Below are positions 1 through 7,639 of a DNA stretch of 44,640 nucleotides, in pieces; positions within the stretch are counted from its first letter, which is position 1; each line of letters begins with the position of its first letter. The stretch spans positions 1 to 44,640 of the forward strand of contig JABFSL010000121.1 in the NCBI GenBank assembly GCA_013140605.1. Reading direction: 5' to 3'. The stretch comes from Anaerolineales bacterium. Lineage in GTDB: Bacteria; Chloroflexota; Anaerolineae; Anaerolineales; Villigracilaceae. The notes below the pieces were generated by a model, which was not told where the DNA came from, did not search any database, and was given only the letters and a program-made list of their open reading frames with translations. The translations under genes and the position numbers were made by a program.

Positions 1-159
1 AGCATTAGTTCGCTGCGCCGCTCTCAACAAAATGACGCATCTGGGTATGCCCCAAAGTTACAAAGTGGCATAACTTTTCATTCCAACAAATGAATTGCGC
101 CTACTTTTCGATTTATGCACCAATGCCTATACAAATCATTTTGTTCCCAAGATTGTATG

Positions 160-1476
160 CTACACGACCGCATCGATCATGATCGCCAGAAAGATAAAGG
201 CCAGATACATACTGGACCAGCGATACATCGTCCATGCGACCTTGTTCCCGCCAACCTTGAAAACACGCCAGGCGGCATAAAGCAGGAATCCGCCCAGAAC
301 CAAAGAAGAGACCAAATAAACAGTTCCCGCCAAATTGAAAATCGGAAGCAATAATGTGACTGCCACCAATTCAATCGTATAAACCAGAATATGCCTACGG
401 GTTCTTTCTTCACCATGAACCACAGGCATCATCGGCACACCTGCTTTTTCGTAATCCTTCATGCGGACAATTGCCAGCGCCCAAAAATGCGGCGGCGTCC
501 ACATAAAGACAATTGCGAAGAGAATCCAAGCTGCAAGGCCGAGATGACCTGTCGCAGCGGCCCACCCAACCATCGGCGGGATTGCGCCCGCGCCGCCTCC
601 GATCACGATATTTTGTACGGTTGCTTTTTTGAGTAAGACGCTATAGAAAATCACGTAATAAAAAATACCAGCAAGTGACAACAAAGCCGCCAGCAAATTT
701 ACAAACCCCGCCATCACGTAATAGCTGACCAATGAAAGCGCCAGACCGTAGGATAGTCCTTCCGCAGCAGTCAAGCGTCCGTCTGCAAGCGGACGCTTCG
801 CGGTGCGCTGCATATTCTTATCCAACTCACGATCAATATATTGATTCAACGCGCTTGAACCAGCCGCCGCCAATGCGCCGCCAAGCAAAGTCCAAAATGT
901 GAGTGAAGCGGAAGGCCATGCCTTGCTTCCCGCCACCAAACCACTATAAGTCGTCACCAAAAGCAAAGCCACGATCAGCGGTTTGGATAAAATAAAAAAA
1001 TCCTTTACACGTTGACGAAAATCCATTTTTGCAATTTCAGTTGCATCTTTTGCAAGGATACCGGAGGCAACAACGAGAACGATCAAAGATACCCATAACG
1101 CAATGGCCGTCATTGTATGCAAGACCACCAAGTGCAAAGGAAAGGCGCGCGTCACGATAATTGCGCCGATCAATGCCTGACCAAAAAATAAAACGCCTGT
1201 CACAGACGCAAGAGGCAAAAGCAAGTTTTGGTCACGTTGTTCGCGCCATGCTTTTCGCAATACCAACACCATTACAATGGACGCCACGCCAACCAACGCA
1301 AGATGTAAAAGTTTCAGATAACCCAAAGGTTGACTAGGTACACATACAGGCCAGCCAAGGCAAAATGCCCACGCGCCTGTGACTGTAACCATGCGCCCAA
1401 CAATGGTCAACAAAAAAACGAAGACAAAAAGCACAAGGTTCAAACGAGCAAATGATGATCGAAGGGTATATTTCAT
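160..1476 (-). CDS. ctaB: Half-length heme A synthase (CtaA-like) fused to protoheme IX farnesyltransferase (heme O synthase)
   Basis: 438 residues if translation starts at the ATG ending at 1476, five bases after the SURF1 stop; a 461-residue reading would overlap SURF1 and is less likely. Residues 1-145 form four membrane helices resembling one half of CtaA/Cox15: a GRMVTVTG segment, a Cys pair (C39, C45) around a GWPVC loop, and histidines H58 and H120 at the heme-ligand positions. Residues 155-438 are a full UbiA-family heme O synthase with the prenyl-diphosphate motif N211-x3-D215-x3-D219 and a later KDYEKAGVPMMP motif. The enzyme farnesylates protoheme in the membrane for the oxidase encoded upstream. 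Oddity: the Glu of the CtaA ExxH motif is Lys (K55), so heme A synthase activity of the first half is doubtful. The CtaB call is firm; the CtaA call rests on motif resemblance. Last gene of the assembly cluster. Confidence 0.9.
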   Translation of the reverse strand: MKYTLRSSFARLNLVLFVFVFLLTIVGRMVTVTGAWAFCLGWPVCVPSQPLGYLKLLHLALVGVASIVMVLVLRKAWREQRDQNLLLPLASVTGVLFFGQALIGAIIVTRAFPLHLVVLHTMTAIALWVSLIVLVVASGILAKDATEIAKMDFRQRVKDFFILSKPLIVALLLVTTYSGLVAGSKAWPSASLTFWTLLGGALAAAGSSALNQYIDRELDKNMQRTAKRPLADGRLTAAEGLSYGLALSLVSYYVMAGFVNLLAALLSLAGIFYYVIFYSVLLKKATVQNIVIGGGAGAIPPMVGWAAATGHLGLAAWILFAIVFMWTPPHFWALAIVRMKDYEKAGVPMMPVVHGEERTRRHILVYTIELVAVTLLLPIFNLAGTVYLVSSLVLGGFLLYAAWRVFKVGGNKVAWTMYRWSSMYLAFIFLAIMIDAVV

Positions 1477-1481
1477 TACCG

Positions 1482-2216
1482 CTACTTTTGCTTCCGCAAA
1501 TAAAAAGGATATCCAATAAACAAGATCGTCGCAAACGAAAACCACTGCAACGCATAACCAAAATGCGACCCCTCGGTCAACTCCACGATGGGCTGGGATG
1601 CGATTGGCGGCGCCGAATTGGCATCTTCTGTATTGGGTTGAACATACACAGTTAAGATCGGATATGGAATCTGTTTTGCGATACGCTCAAGATTAAGATT
1701 ATTCCACGCATCCAGACGGGTTTGATCTGGAGCTAATTGCGGGTCTGCGACTCCGCCGATAATTGGCTGCGCCTGCCCGATCCTGATCTGCCCCGTTACA
1801 TTTATCAGGCCAGCCTCGTCATACTTACGCCAATCTCCGGGGGCGGAATTTCCATCAGCGGGAATCCAGCCGCGGTCCACCAGAACAGCTCCCCCGTCGA
1901 AAAGAAGCGGGGTGATGACGTGATATCCGTATTGATCGCCATTGTATTGATTCCGAATTACAACCTGATTCTCAAAATCATATTCACCAGTTACGGCCAC
2001 ACTGCGCCATTCCATTGAATCAATATCTGACGGCAGCTCCTTGTTTAGATCAAGCATATCGGCCGCGCGCATGGTCTCAACTTGAGTATTGAAAGCGCGG
2101 CGTTGATCGAGCCTATCCAATTGCCAGATGCCAAGGCGGGCACATACGGCGGTCCCGGCAAAGACAAGCAAGGTTGTAAACAGCCATCCACGGCTGAACA
2201 TTTTTTTCAAGATCAT
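1482..2216 (-). CDS. SURF1 family cytochrome oxidase assembly protein
   Basis: 244 residues, the usual length for bacterial SURF1 (Shy1). Two membrane helices, at about residues 10-28 and 215-238, enclose a large extracytoplasmic domain. Family-typical features are GIWQLDRLDQR after the first helix, a VTGEYD strand, VLVDRGWIPAD and a YALQWFSFA segment entering the last helix. SURF1 helps place heme A into subunit I of the oxidase. Its start codon overlaps the stop of the preceding cupredoxin-like gene by four bases (ATGA), which implies translational coupling. The neighbours are SCO1 upstream and heme O synthase downstream, all of them assembly factors. Confidence 0.92.
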   Translation of the reverse strand: MILKKMFSRGWLFTTLLVFAGTAVCARLGIWQLDRLDQRRAFNTQVETMRAADMLDLNKELPSDIDSMEWRSVAVTGEYDFENQVVIRNQYNGDQYGYHVITPLLFDGGAVLVDRGWIPADGNSAPGDWRKYDEAGLINVTGQIRIGQAQPIIGGVADPQLAPDQTRLDAWNNLNLERIAKQIPYPILTVYVQPNTEDANSAPPIASQPIVELTEGSHFGYALQWFSFATILFIGYPFYLRKQK

Positions 2217-2707
2217 TTTTCTTCTTTTCTTTTTGCAGGCATGATCAGGGAATACAATGCGATCAACCCGCCCAGCGGCAAGCCAGAGTACAAAATTCCA
2301 TACAAACGGGTGCCGATGGTTAACGACTCGCGCACATCCAGCCCAAAATATTTTTCGGGTTGGAATGAACAGTTATAAGCGTAGGATTCGACCGAATCCA
2401 ATAAAAGGCTTGCGGATGTCCCGGCGGGAATCCAGAGCGGGCCGAGTTCATGATCCGCTTTATCTTCGTTCTTTACCAATAGTGTATCGCCAAGAACGAA
2501 TGTCATGGAGGATGGAATGGTGGGAGGAGTTTCGCCATGCGCGACACGCTCGGCTGTACCAGACGGTATCACAAGCTCAACCACCTGGGGCGGGCGGGCA
2601 GTTTCACGCAAAAACATGAATGTGATCTCGTTGATTAGCGCGCCGATGACGAGGCCGATCAAAAGAGAAATTGCTATTCTTTTAAAAATTATTCGAACAG
2701 GAGGCAT
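2213..2707 (-). CDS. Membrane protein with degenerate cupredoxin-like domain, oxidase assembly cluster
   Basis: 164 residues, not a family I can name. There is a membrane helix at about 8-32, an extracytoplasmic domain at about 40-130, and a second helix at about 136-156 with a basic cytoplasmic tail. The domain reads like a plastocyanin-type fold: a strand with FVLGDTLLVKN, then a DH pair (H86), then IPAGTSASLLLDS, then YAYNCSFQPEKYFGLDV. In cupredoxins the last segment would be C-x2-H followed by Met. Here the Cys is kept (C113), the His is Gln (Q116), and no Met follows at the expected place (F121). It lies between SCO1 and SURF1 and its stop overlaps the SURF1 start, so a role in copper or oxidase assembly is a reasonable inference. 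The cupredoxin assignment is by pattern only. Confidence 0.7.
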   Translation of the reverse strand: MPPVRIIFKRIAISLLIGLVIGALINEITFMFLRETARPPQVVELVIPSGTAERVAHGETPPTIPSSMTFVLGDTLLVKNEDKADHELGPLWIPAGTSASLLLDSVESYAYNCSFQPEKYFGLDVRESLTIGTRLYGILYSGLPLGGLIALYSLIMPAKRKEEK

Positions 2708-2726
2708 GGTTTTCTTTCAGTGAGTG

Positions 2727-3323
2727 CTATTTCAGGATAAGTTCAAGGTCGTGAACAATATCATCCACGGGGGTGCCGAATCCATAAGAGAGCCGCATTT
2801 TGACATCGTTATCTATCAAGATCGTGCGGGCGGTATGATTCACAATAATGCCAGAATCGCTTTGCACTATCTCGCGGAAGATGTCATAGTCAGTCCATAT
2901 ATTTTGCAGTTCTGTTGTGGTTCCGCTTAAACCAATAAAGGATGGATTGAAGCGGGACACGTATTCCTGCACTCTTTGCGGGGTATCACGATCGGGATCC
3001 ACCGAAACAAGTACAACTTGAACTGAGCTGGCCTTGCCGCCAATTTCCTTCAAAGCCAGGTTTAATTCAGCCAAAGTTGTAGGGCATACATCAGGGCAGG
3101 AAGTGTAGCCAAAGAAAAGCAACACGATCTTGCCGCGTTGGTCACTCAGGCGGAACAGATCCCCGTTTGAATCTGTTAGTTCAAAATATGGTGCAAGCGG
3201 ATATGGTTCATTGTAGGCTGTACCGCGAAACCCGGACTGCCCGGCAAACAAAAGGTTTGCCACTACGGCAAGTATGATAACGAAAATAACAATTATCCCA
3301 GTACGTAAAGTCTTATTGTTCAT
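2727..3323 (-). CDS. SCO1/SenC family copper chaperone
   Basis: 198 residues. An N-terminal membrane anchor (about 8-26) precedes a thioredoxin-fold domain facing outside. The copper-binding set is complete: C76-x3-C80 in GYTSCPDVCPTTL and H163 in VNHTARTILID. The VSVDPDRDTP segment is also typical. SCO proteins deliver or reduce the CuA centre of oxidase subunit II, which is encoded in the operon upstream on the same strand. A terminator (3419-3452) and a GC-rich hairpin (3344-3367) separate it from the structural genes, so it probably has its own promoter. The SD-like GGAG is about 12 bases before the ATG. Confidence 0.95.
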   Translation of the reverse strand: MNNKTLRTGIIVIFVIILAVVANLLFAGQSGFRGTAYNEPYPLAPYFELTDSNGDLFRLSDQRGKIVLLFFGYTSCPDVCPTTLAELNLALKEIGGKASSVQVVLVSVDPDRDTPQRVQEYVSRFNPSFIGLSGTTTELQNIWTDYDIFREIVQSDSGIIVNHTARTILIDNDVKMRLSYGFGTPVDDIVHDLELILK

Positions 3324-3343
3324 TATGAATTAACACTCCAAAT

Positions 3344-3367
3344 CGGGGCGACCTTTAGGCCGCCCCG
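3344..3367. repeat. GC-rich hairpin between oxidase genes and SCO1
   Basis: A 7-bp CGGGGCG/CGCCCCG stem continues, after a one-base mismatch on each side, into CC/GG closed by a TTTA loop. It lies in the SCO1 leader region, 21 bases before the start codon. It has no T-run and resembles the GGGGCGACC-type dispersed hairpins seen elsewhere in this window (14274). It could influence SCO1 expression, but that is a guess. Confidence 0.6.
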
Positions 3368-3418
3368 ACAATGTACTATTTATTCACTTATACCAGAATT
3401 CATATTCGAATACAAACA

Positions 3419-3452
3419 AAAACTCTCATCGCCATTAGGTGATGAGAGTTTT
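3419..3452 (-). terminator. Intrinsic terminator after the ctaC-ctaD-cox IV/III operon
   Basis: Stem AAAACTCTCATC/GATGAGAGTTTT extends through a GCC/GGT inner stem to an ATTA loop, about 15 bp in all. On the minus strand it is followed by a T-rich stretch (GTTTTTGTTTG). It starts five bases past the stop codon of the subunit III gene. Confidence 0.88.
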
Positions 3453-3456
3453 CTTA

Positions 3457-4227
3457 TTATGCCAGTAGTTTCCCGATTAGGTATAAGGCGGGATAGAAGA
3501 TAATCCAGACAAGGTCTACGAAGTGCCAGTAGACTGCGGCTGCTTCAATACCCCAATGCTTTTCCGCGGAGTAGACATCTTTGCGGGCGTTATTGATTAC
3601 AACGAGCAGGAAGATCAATCCGGTGAAAACGTGGAAGGCATGCATACCGGTCATCATATAGAAAACCGCGCCTGCCGCGCCGCTGCCCGGGGTAAGCCCT
3701 TCGCTGGCAGCCGTCGGCCATTCCACTGCGACAACGCCCAACAAGAATCCGAGTCCCAGCACGAAAGTGATTATCGCATTGTTGATGAAGCCCTTTTTAT
3801 CGCCATTGGCCATCAAAGTCTCGCCGCGATTCATGAAGAAGGAGGAAATCAGCAGAATAGCGGTAACGCCGAGTCCCAACAACTGATTCAAATGCGGACG
3901 GGTAAGTCCGAGCAGGTTAATTCGAACGGTCAGCAAACCAGCAAAAACGAAGGCGTCAGAAAGCAGGAACAGCCATAAGCCAAGTCGGTTCGACCCGGTC
4001 TTATAGGAATAGGAATGAGTATCGCTGTCACTTTCTTCGTTTAGCTTATAGATATGCATGTAGTAGTACATGACCAGCGCCAACTTAATGACAGCCACGA
4101 CAACGAGGATGGAAACTGCGGAAAATGTAACCGCTACGAAGTATTCCAGAATAGTCAATACAGCGAGGTATACGAAGATCACCACGCCTTGACCGAGAGC
4201 AGAAGATTTATCTTGTGTATGTGACAT
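3457..4227 (-). CDS. ctaE: Cytochrome c oxidase subunit IV-subunit III fusion
   Basis: 256 residues. Residues 1 to about 75 are a small domain of membrane helices with a KLALVMYYYMHIYKL end, like the bacterial subunit IV (CtaF/CyoD type). Residues from about 85 onward are a five-helix subunit III: GLWLFLLSDAFVFAGLLTVRINL, then a MTGMHAFHVFTGLIFL helix, then AAAVYWHFVDLVWIIFYPALYL, which carries the family-typical WHFVDxVW signature. The start has a strong SD (GGAGG, seven bases before the ATG). It lies 14 bases downstream of ctaD and ends at a terminator, so it is the last gene of the structural operon. Subunit III stabilises proton uptake in subunit I. The order IV then III in one chain is the unusual part. 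Confidence 0.92.
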   Translation of the reverse strand: MSHTQDKSSALGQGVVIFVYLAVLTILEYFVAVTFSAVSILVVVAVIKLALVMYYYMHIYKLNEESDSDTHSYSYKTGSNRLGLWLFLLSDAFVFAGLLTVRINLLGLTRPHLNQLLGLGVTAILLISSFFMNRGETLMANGDKKGFINNAIITFVLGLGFLLGVVAVEWPTAASEGLTPGSGAAGAVFYMMTGMHAFHVFTGLIFLLVVINNARKDVYSAEKHWGIEAAAVYWHFVDLVWIIFYPALYLIGKLLA

Positions 4228-4241
4228 TTGAGTCCTCCCCT

Positions 4242-6134
4242 TTATTTATGTGTGTTCTTTGAAGGAGCTATAAATTCAACATACTTCGAACCAGGCAAAC
4301 CGTAATCATAGGGTTCACCGACAACTTCGAAGGGTTGATCATAATTATGCGCGGGCATGGGCGAAGGAACCTGCCACTCTGGCGAACGGGAATTCCATAC
4401 ATTACCTTCCGCTTTTTCACCATTCTTGATGCTGTTGAAAAAGTTATACATGAAAACACATACGGAAATAGCAATGAGGAAACCAGCAATGGTCAGCACC
4501 AGGTGGGTATTATCAAAACCAAGCGCGGGATCATAATCTGCGATGCGGCGGCGCATGCCAAGCAGACCAATGCGCATCATGCCGAGGGTCATTACAAAGA
4601 ACGAAGGGGTCATCAGCCAGAAATGAATTTTGCCGAGAGTCTCATTCATACGGCGGCCTGTAGCCTTGGGGAACCAGTAATACAGGGCGGCGAAGAACGG
4701 GAAAACGAATCCGCCAAAGATCGTGTCATGGAAATGTCCCACAATGAAGTAAGTGTCATGAAGGTGAAGGTCGGTTGAAACAGTGGCGTTGGGAGGGCCT
4801 GTCAAACCGCCCATGAGGAATACAACGATCGCGCCGATGACGAACAGCATGGGTGTCTCGTATGATATTTTGCCCTTCCAGATCGTGGCGACCCATGAGA
4901 AGAATTTGACGCCTGTCGGAATAGCCACCAGCAAAGTGCTGTACATGAAAGGCACACGCAGGTATTCATTCATGCCGGAGGTAAACATATGATGCGCCCA
5001 AACGATAAAGCCAACCAGGGCAATTCCGAGTGAAGACATCGCGATCCAGCGATAGCCAAACAGGGGCTTGCGGGCAAAGACCGGCAAAAGTTCAGAGATA
5101 ACACCGAGACCGGGAAGTACAAAGACGTACACGGCAGGATGTGAATAGAACCAGAAAAGATGCTGAAACAGGACCGGGTTGCCGCCCTTGGCTGGATCAA
5201 AGAAGCCCATTCCAAACAGACGCTGGAACATCACCAACTGAAACGAGAGACCGATAAGCTGAGTGGCCGTCAGAGCAATAATGGATGTCGCAACAGACGC
5301 CCATACAAGGATCGGCATACGCATCGCTGTCATACCTTTTGCACGCATACGGACAACTGTCACGATCACGTTCAATGCGCCGAGGATGGATGACCAGCCA
5401 GCTGTGAACACTCCAAGGAAAAACATTTGCATACCCACAGGAGCACGGGCAGAAAGAGGCGGATACCCAGTCCAACCGGTGTCAAAACCGCCAAGAATAA
5501 GACTCATAACCAAAAGAACAGCCGCAGGCACAGCGATCCAATAGGAAAAGGCGTTCAAACGAGGGAATGCCATATCCTGTGCGCCCAACAAAAGCGGAAC
5601 AACATAGTTCATGATGCCCGCAACCCCCAACAAAATGGACACGATCATGATCATGCCGTGCAGTGACATCAATGTATTGTAAAGTTGGGGACCATTCTGC
5701 CCGAACAATTGCATTTCAACGGTCAGAAATTGCAATTGCGATTGAGCAAGTTCCGTGCGGAAGATCAGCGCGAACAAACCGCCAAGGCTAAGCAGCACCA
5801 GAGCAGTAACAGTATATTGAATACCGATGACTTTATGATCGAGAGAAACACTTAAGTATTTCTCCCAGCCAGTATGGTGATCTTCATGATGCTCGGGTGT
5901 GTCGATGCCACGCGCCCACTTATACCAATCGCTCACCGCGCCACTGCCGGCAATGAAGAAGAGCACGCCAAAAAAGCCGCCCAACACCCATGCGGGTTCT
6001 GTGAAAAAGAACTTAGCCGTAACGCTTAAACCCATTGTCGCGCGAATGCCTGTCACCAAACCAGCTCCCACAAGGATGCCGATCAACTGCCAGAATAAAC
6101 CGTGCGCAAGGGCGGTCGAAAAGAATTTCTTCAT
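4242..6134 (-). CDS. ctaD: Cytochrome c oxidase subunit I, A2 type
   Basis: 630 residues, the catalytic heme-copper subunit. The ligands are visible: H159 (low-spin heme, SLHGMIM), H332 and Y336 in SHPAVY, the H381-H382 pair (CuB), and H467/H469 in GHFHD (heme a3 and heme a). The D-channel Asp is present (D187 in QDMAFPR) and so is the K-channel Lys (PTGVKFF). The usual Glu of GHPEVY is missing; instead the sequence reads Y330-S331-HPAVY, the hallmark of A2-type oxidases. About 100 residues precede the conserved core. They hold two extra membrane helices (about 12-30 and 48-66) and a His-rich EHHEDHH stretch. SD GGAGG lies nine bases before the ATG. It sits between ctaC and the IV-III fusion. 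Confidence 0.97.
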   Translation of the reverse strand: MKKFFSTALAHGLFWQLIGILVGAGLVTGIRATMGLSVTAKFFFTEPAWVLGGFFGVLFFIAGSGAVSDWYKWARGIDTPEHHEDHHTGWEKYLSVSLDHKVIGIQYTVTALVLLSLGGLFALIFRTELAQSQLQFLTVEMQLFGQNGPQLYNTLMSLHGMIMIVSILLGVAGIMNYVVPLLLGAQDMAFPRLNAFSYWIAVPAAVLLVMSLILGGFDTGWTGYPPLSARAPVGMQMFFLGVFTAGWSSILGALNVIVTVVRMRAKGMTAMRMPILVWASVATSIIALTATQLIGLSFQLVMFQRLFGMGFFDPAKGGNPVLFQHLFWFYSHPAVYVFVLPGLGVISELLPVFARKPLFGYRWIAMSSLGIALVGFIVWAHHMFTSGMNEYLRVPFMYSTLLVAIPTGVKFFSWVATIWKGKISYETPMLFVIGAIVVFLMGGLTGPPNATVSTDLHLHDTYFIVGHFHDTIFGGFVFPFFAALYYWFPKATGRRMNETLGKIHFWLMTPSFFVMTLGMMRIGLLGMRRRIADYDPALGFDNTHLVLTIAGFLIAISVCVFMYNFFNSIKNGEKAEGNVWNSRSPEWQVPSPMPAHNYDQPFEVVGEPYDYGLPGSKYVEFIAPSKNTHK

Positions 6135-6154
6135 CTTTGTTAATCCTCCGCCAA

Positions 6155-7159
6155 TTATTTCAGTGTCTTGATATATGCAATGAGGTTCGCGACTTCCACA
6201 TCCGTTAAGGTGTAGGCAGGCATTGTGGTCGGCGAAAAGCCTTCCACTAACTTCGCGGTCGAGTTCAGTATGGATTCTGCAAGATAGGCATCATCCGCCA
6301 CTACAGTGGTTCCATCTGCCAACGGAACGTCGGAGCCATAAAGTCCGAACCAGGTCGGCGCGGTTAGTTGTGTCCCATCAATGGAATGGCATCCGACACA
6401 ACCGTTTTTAACCGTCAAGATTTTTCCCAAAGATTCAGGTGTTTGGGATGCAAGCATGATCGTTTCCTGCTCAGATGCCCAAGCCGTAAAGACAGATTCG
6501 TCTTCCACAATAATGGCGTTTTCCATATACGAGTGGGAAGTGCCGCATATCTCGGCACAACGGACTTTATATGAACCAATCAGAGTCGGGGTGATCCTGT
6601 ATTCGGTCACGCGCCCAGGCACAACGTCCTGTTTGACGCGGAATTCAGGCACCCAAAACGAATGGATAACATCCGACGATTCCATCTTCAACACAACCTG
6701 CCGATCAACTGGCAGGTGTAATTCATTGCTGAAGAATCCGCCATATTCGGGGTATTCAAAAGTCCATGTAAATTGCTGGGCTTTGACTTTGATGACCATC
6801 GCATTTGGATCCACGCGTCTCGTTTCCCCCAGCGAATAAGCGCCCATATAAGCAAAAGTCAACACTATAAAAAGCGGGATCACGGTCCAGGTGATCTCCA
6901 GCGTTGTGTTTCCTTCTACATGTTCAGCGTCGGTTATATCGCCTTTTCTGCGTCGGAAAATGACCATGCTATAAGCCATTGGCACAACGATCAGCGCAAA
7001 TAGAAATGATATGGCAACGATCTGCCAATTCCATAACCAGTCAATTGAAACTGACTGCGCGCTTGCCTCTACAGGCATAAGACCCGCAGAGTCCAAACCG
7101 ACATAAGTGAGAACAGCCATAACAATGACCAGGATTCCCACAACCACAAAATGTCGCAT
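6155..7159 (-). CDS. ctaC: Cytochrome c oxidase subunit II with fused cytochrome c domain (caa3 type)
   Basis: 334 residues from the ATG ending at 7159, chosen because a GAGGAG SD lies just upstream; an ATG 27 bases further up has none. There are two membrane helices (about 5-22 and 44-68; a further hydrophobic stretch lies at 92-108). The CuA domain has all ligands: H166, then C201-x3-C205-x3-H209-x2-M212 with E203 between the cysteines. The C-terminal cytochrome c domain has C254-x2-C257-H258 and a distal Met in TTMPAY (M313). The fused cytochrome makes this a caa3 oxidase that takes electrons from a donor and passes them through CuA to subunit I. First gene of the operon, under the promoter at 7267-7295. 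Confidence 0.96.
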   Translation of the reverse strand: MRHFVVVGILVIVMAVLTYVGLDSAGLMPVEASAQSVSIDWLWNWQIVAISFLFALIVVPMAYSMVIFRRRKGDITDAEHVEGNTTLEITWTVIPLFIVLTFAYMGAYSLGETRRVDPNAMVIKVKAQQFTWTFEYPEYGGFFSNELHLPVDRQVVLKMESSDVIHSFWVPEFRVKQDVVPGRVTEYRITPTLIGSYKVRCAEICGTSHSYMENAIIVEDESVFTAWASEQETIMLASQTPESLGKILTVKNGCVGCHSIDGTQLTAPTWFGLYGSDVPLADGTTVVADDAYLAESILNSTAKLVEGFSPTTMPAYTLTDVEVANLIAYIKTLK

Positions 7160-7266
7160 ATGCTCTCTCTCCTCAAAAAATTTCAAACGGGGAAAACCCC
7201 AATTTTCACATCAATTGCAAATCAGATAAATTCTGTAGGGATTGTCACTATTTTCACAACCCGACT

Positions 7267-7295
7267 ACTATACCAAACTCTTTTCGAAATGTCAC
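7267..7295 (-). promoter_or_regulatory. Sigma70-type promoter for the oxidase operon
   Basis: On the minus strand there is GTGACA (7290-7295), a 17-base spacer, and TATAGT (7267-7272), about 108 bases before the ctaC start. The -35 box lies inside one of two copies of the 12-mer TGTCACTATTTT (plus-strand reading, 7290-7301 and 7243-7254), which could be an operator pair. Confidence 0.65.
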
Positions 7296-7397
7296 TATTT
7301 TTTATATGGATTGTGCGCATCTTCCTTAACTCGGGCCTGTTACCGTTAAATTGACAAAATCGTGCCGACGGAGATATGCAAATCACCGCCGGCTATA

Positions 7398-7600
7398 ATT
7401 CACTCACCTTACGCAGTTTAATCCCGAAGGGATGGTAGGATTATAGAAAATTGCGCGAAAGAACTCCAAATCCCGTAGGGATGATATTGACTTTACGAGC
7501 TCTGACACCCCTGCGGGGTTGAATTTGCCATATCCAATAGCTATAATCATTTGACCCCTTCGGGGTCTTTGAGTAAATCTGCGTAAGGTGAGTAATTCAC
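7398..7600. repeat. Intergenic inverted-repeat element with four CCC-xx-GGG mini-palindromes
   Basis: The stretch 7160-7639 has no gene. Besides the oxidase promoter it holds this element, bounded by a 15-bp inverted repeat, ACTCACCTTACGCAG (7402-7416) and its complement (7579-7593). Inside are CCCGAAGGG, CCCGTAGGG, CCCCTGCGGGG and CCCCTTCGGGG, each followed by a short AT-rich spacer. A 70-codon reading frame on the minus strand (7404-7616) is a by-product of the repeats and has no start context. Confidence 0.7.
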
Positions 7601-7639
7601 TTAAACAACCCTTCATTCACTTTCACGATGCGTAATTCA

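Noticed and set aside
1-159. Possible feature at the left edge
   Set aside because: Only non-coding sequence downstream of the heme synthase gene is visible; no convincing hairpin or RNA gene.
391-636. Plus-strand reading frames opposite the oxidase cluster
   Set aside because: They are shadows of the minus-strand membrane protein genes, with basic low-quality sequence and no ribosome sites.
1477-1545. Longer start for the CtaA-CtaB fusion, overlapping SURF1
   Set aside because: The 23 extra residues are antisense-like hydrophobic sequence read from the SURF1 C-terminus; the start at 1476 directly after the SURF1 stop fits the CtaA alignment.
7404-7616. 70-codon reading frame on the minus strand in the oxidase-bcp gap
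   Set aside because: It runs through the inverted-repeat element, has no ribosome site, and its residues mirror the palindromic words; judged an artefact of the repeat.
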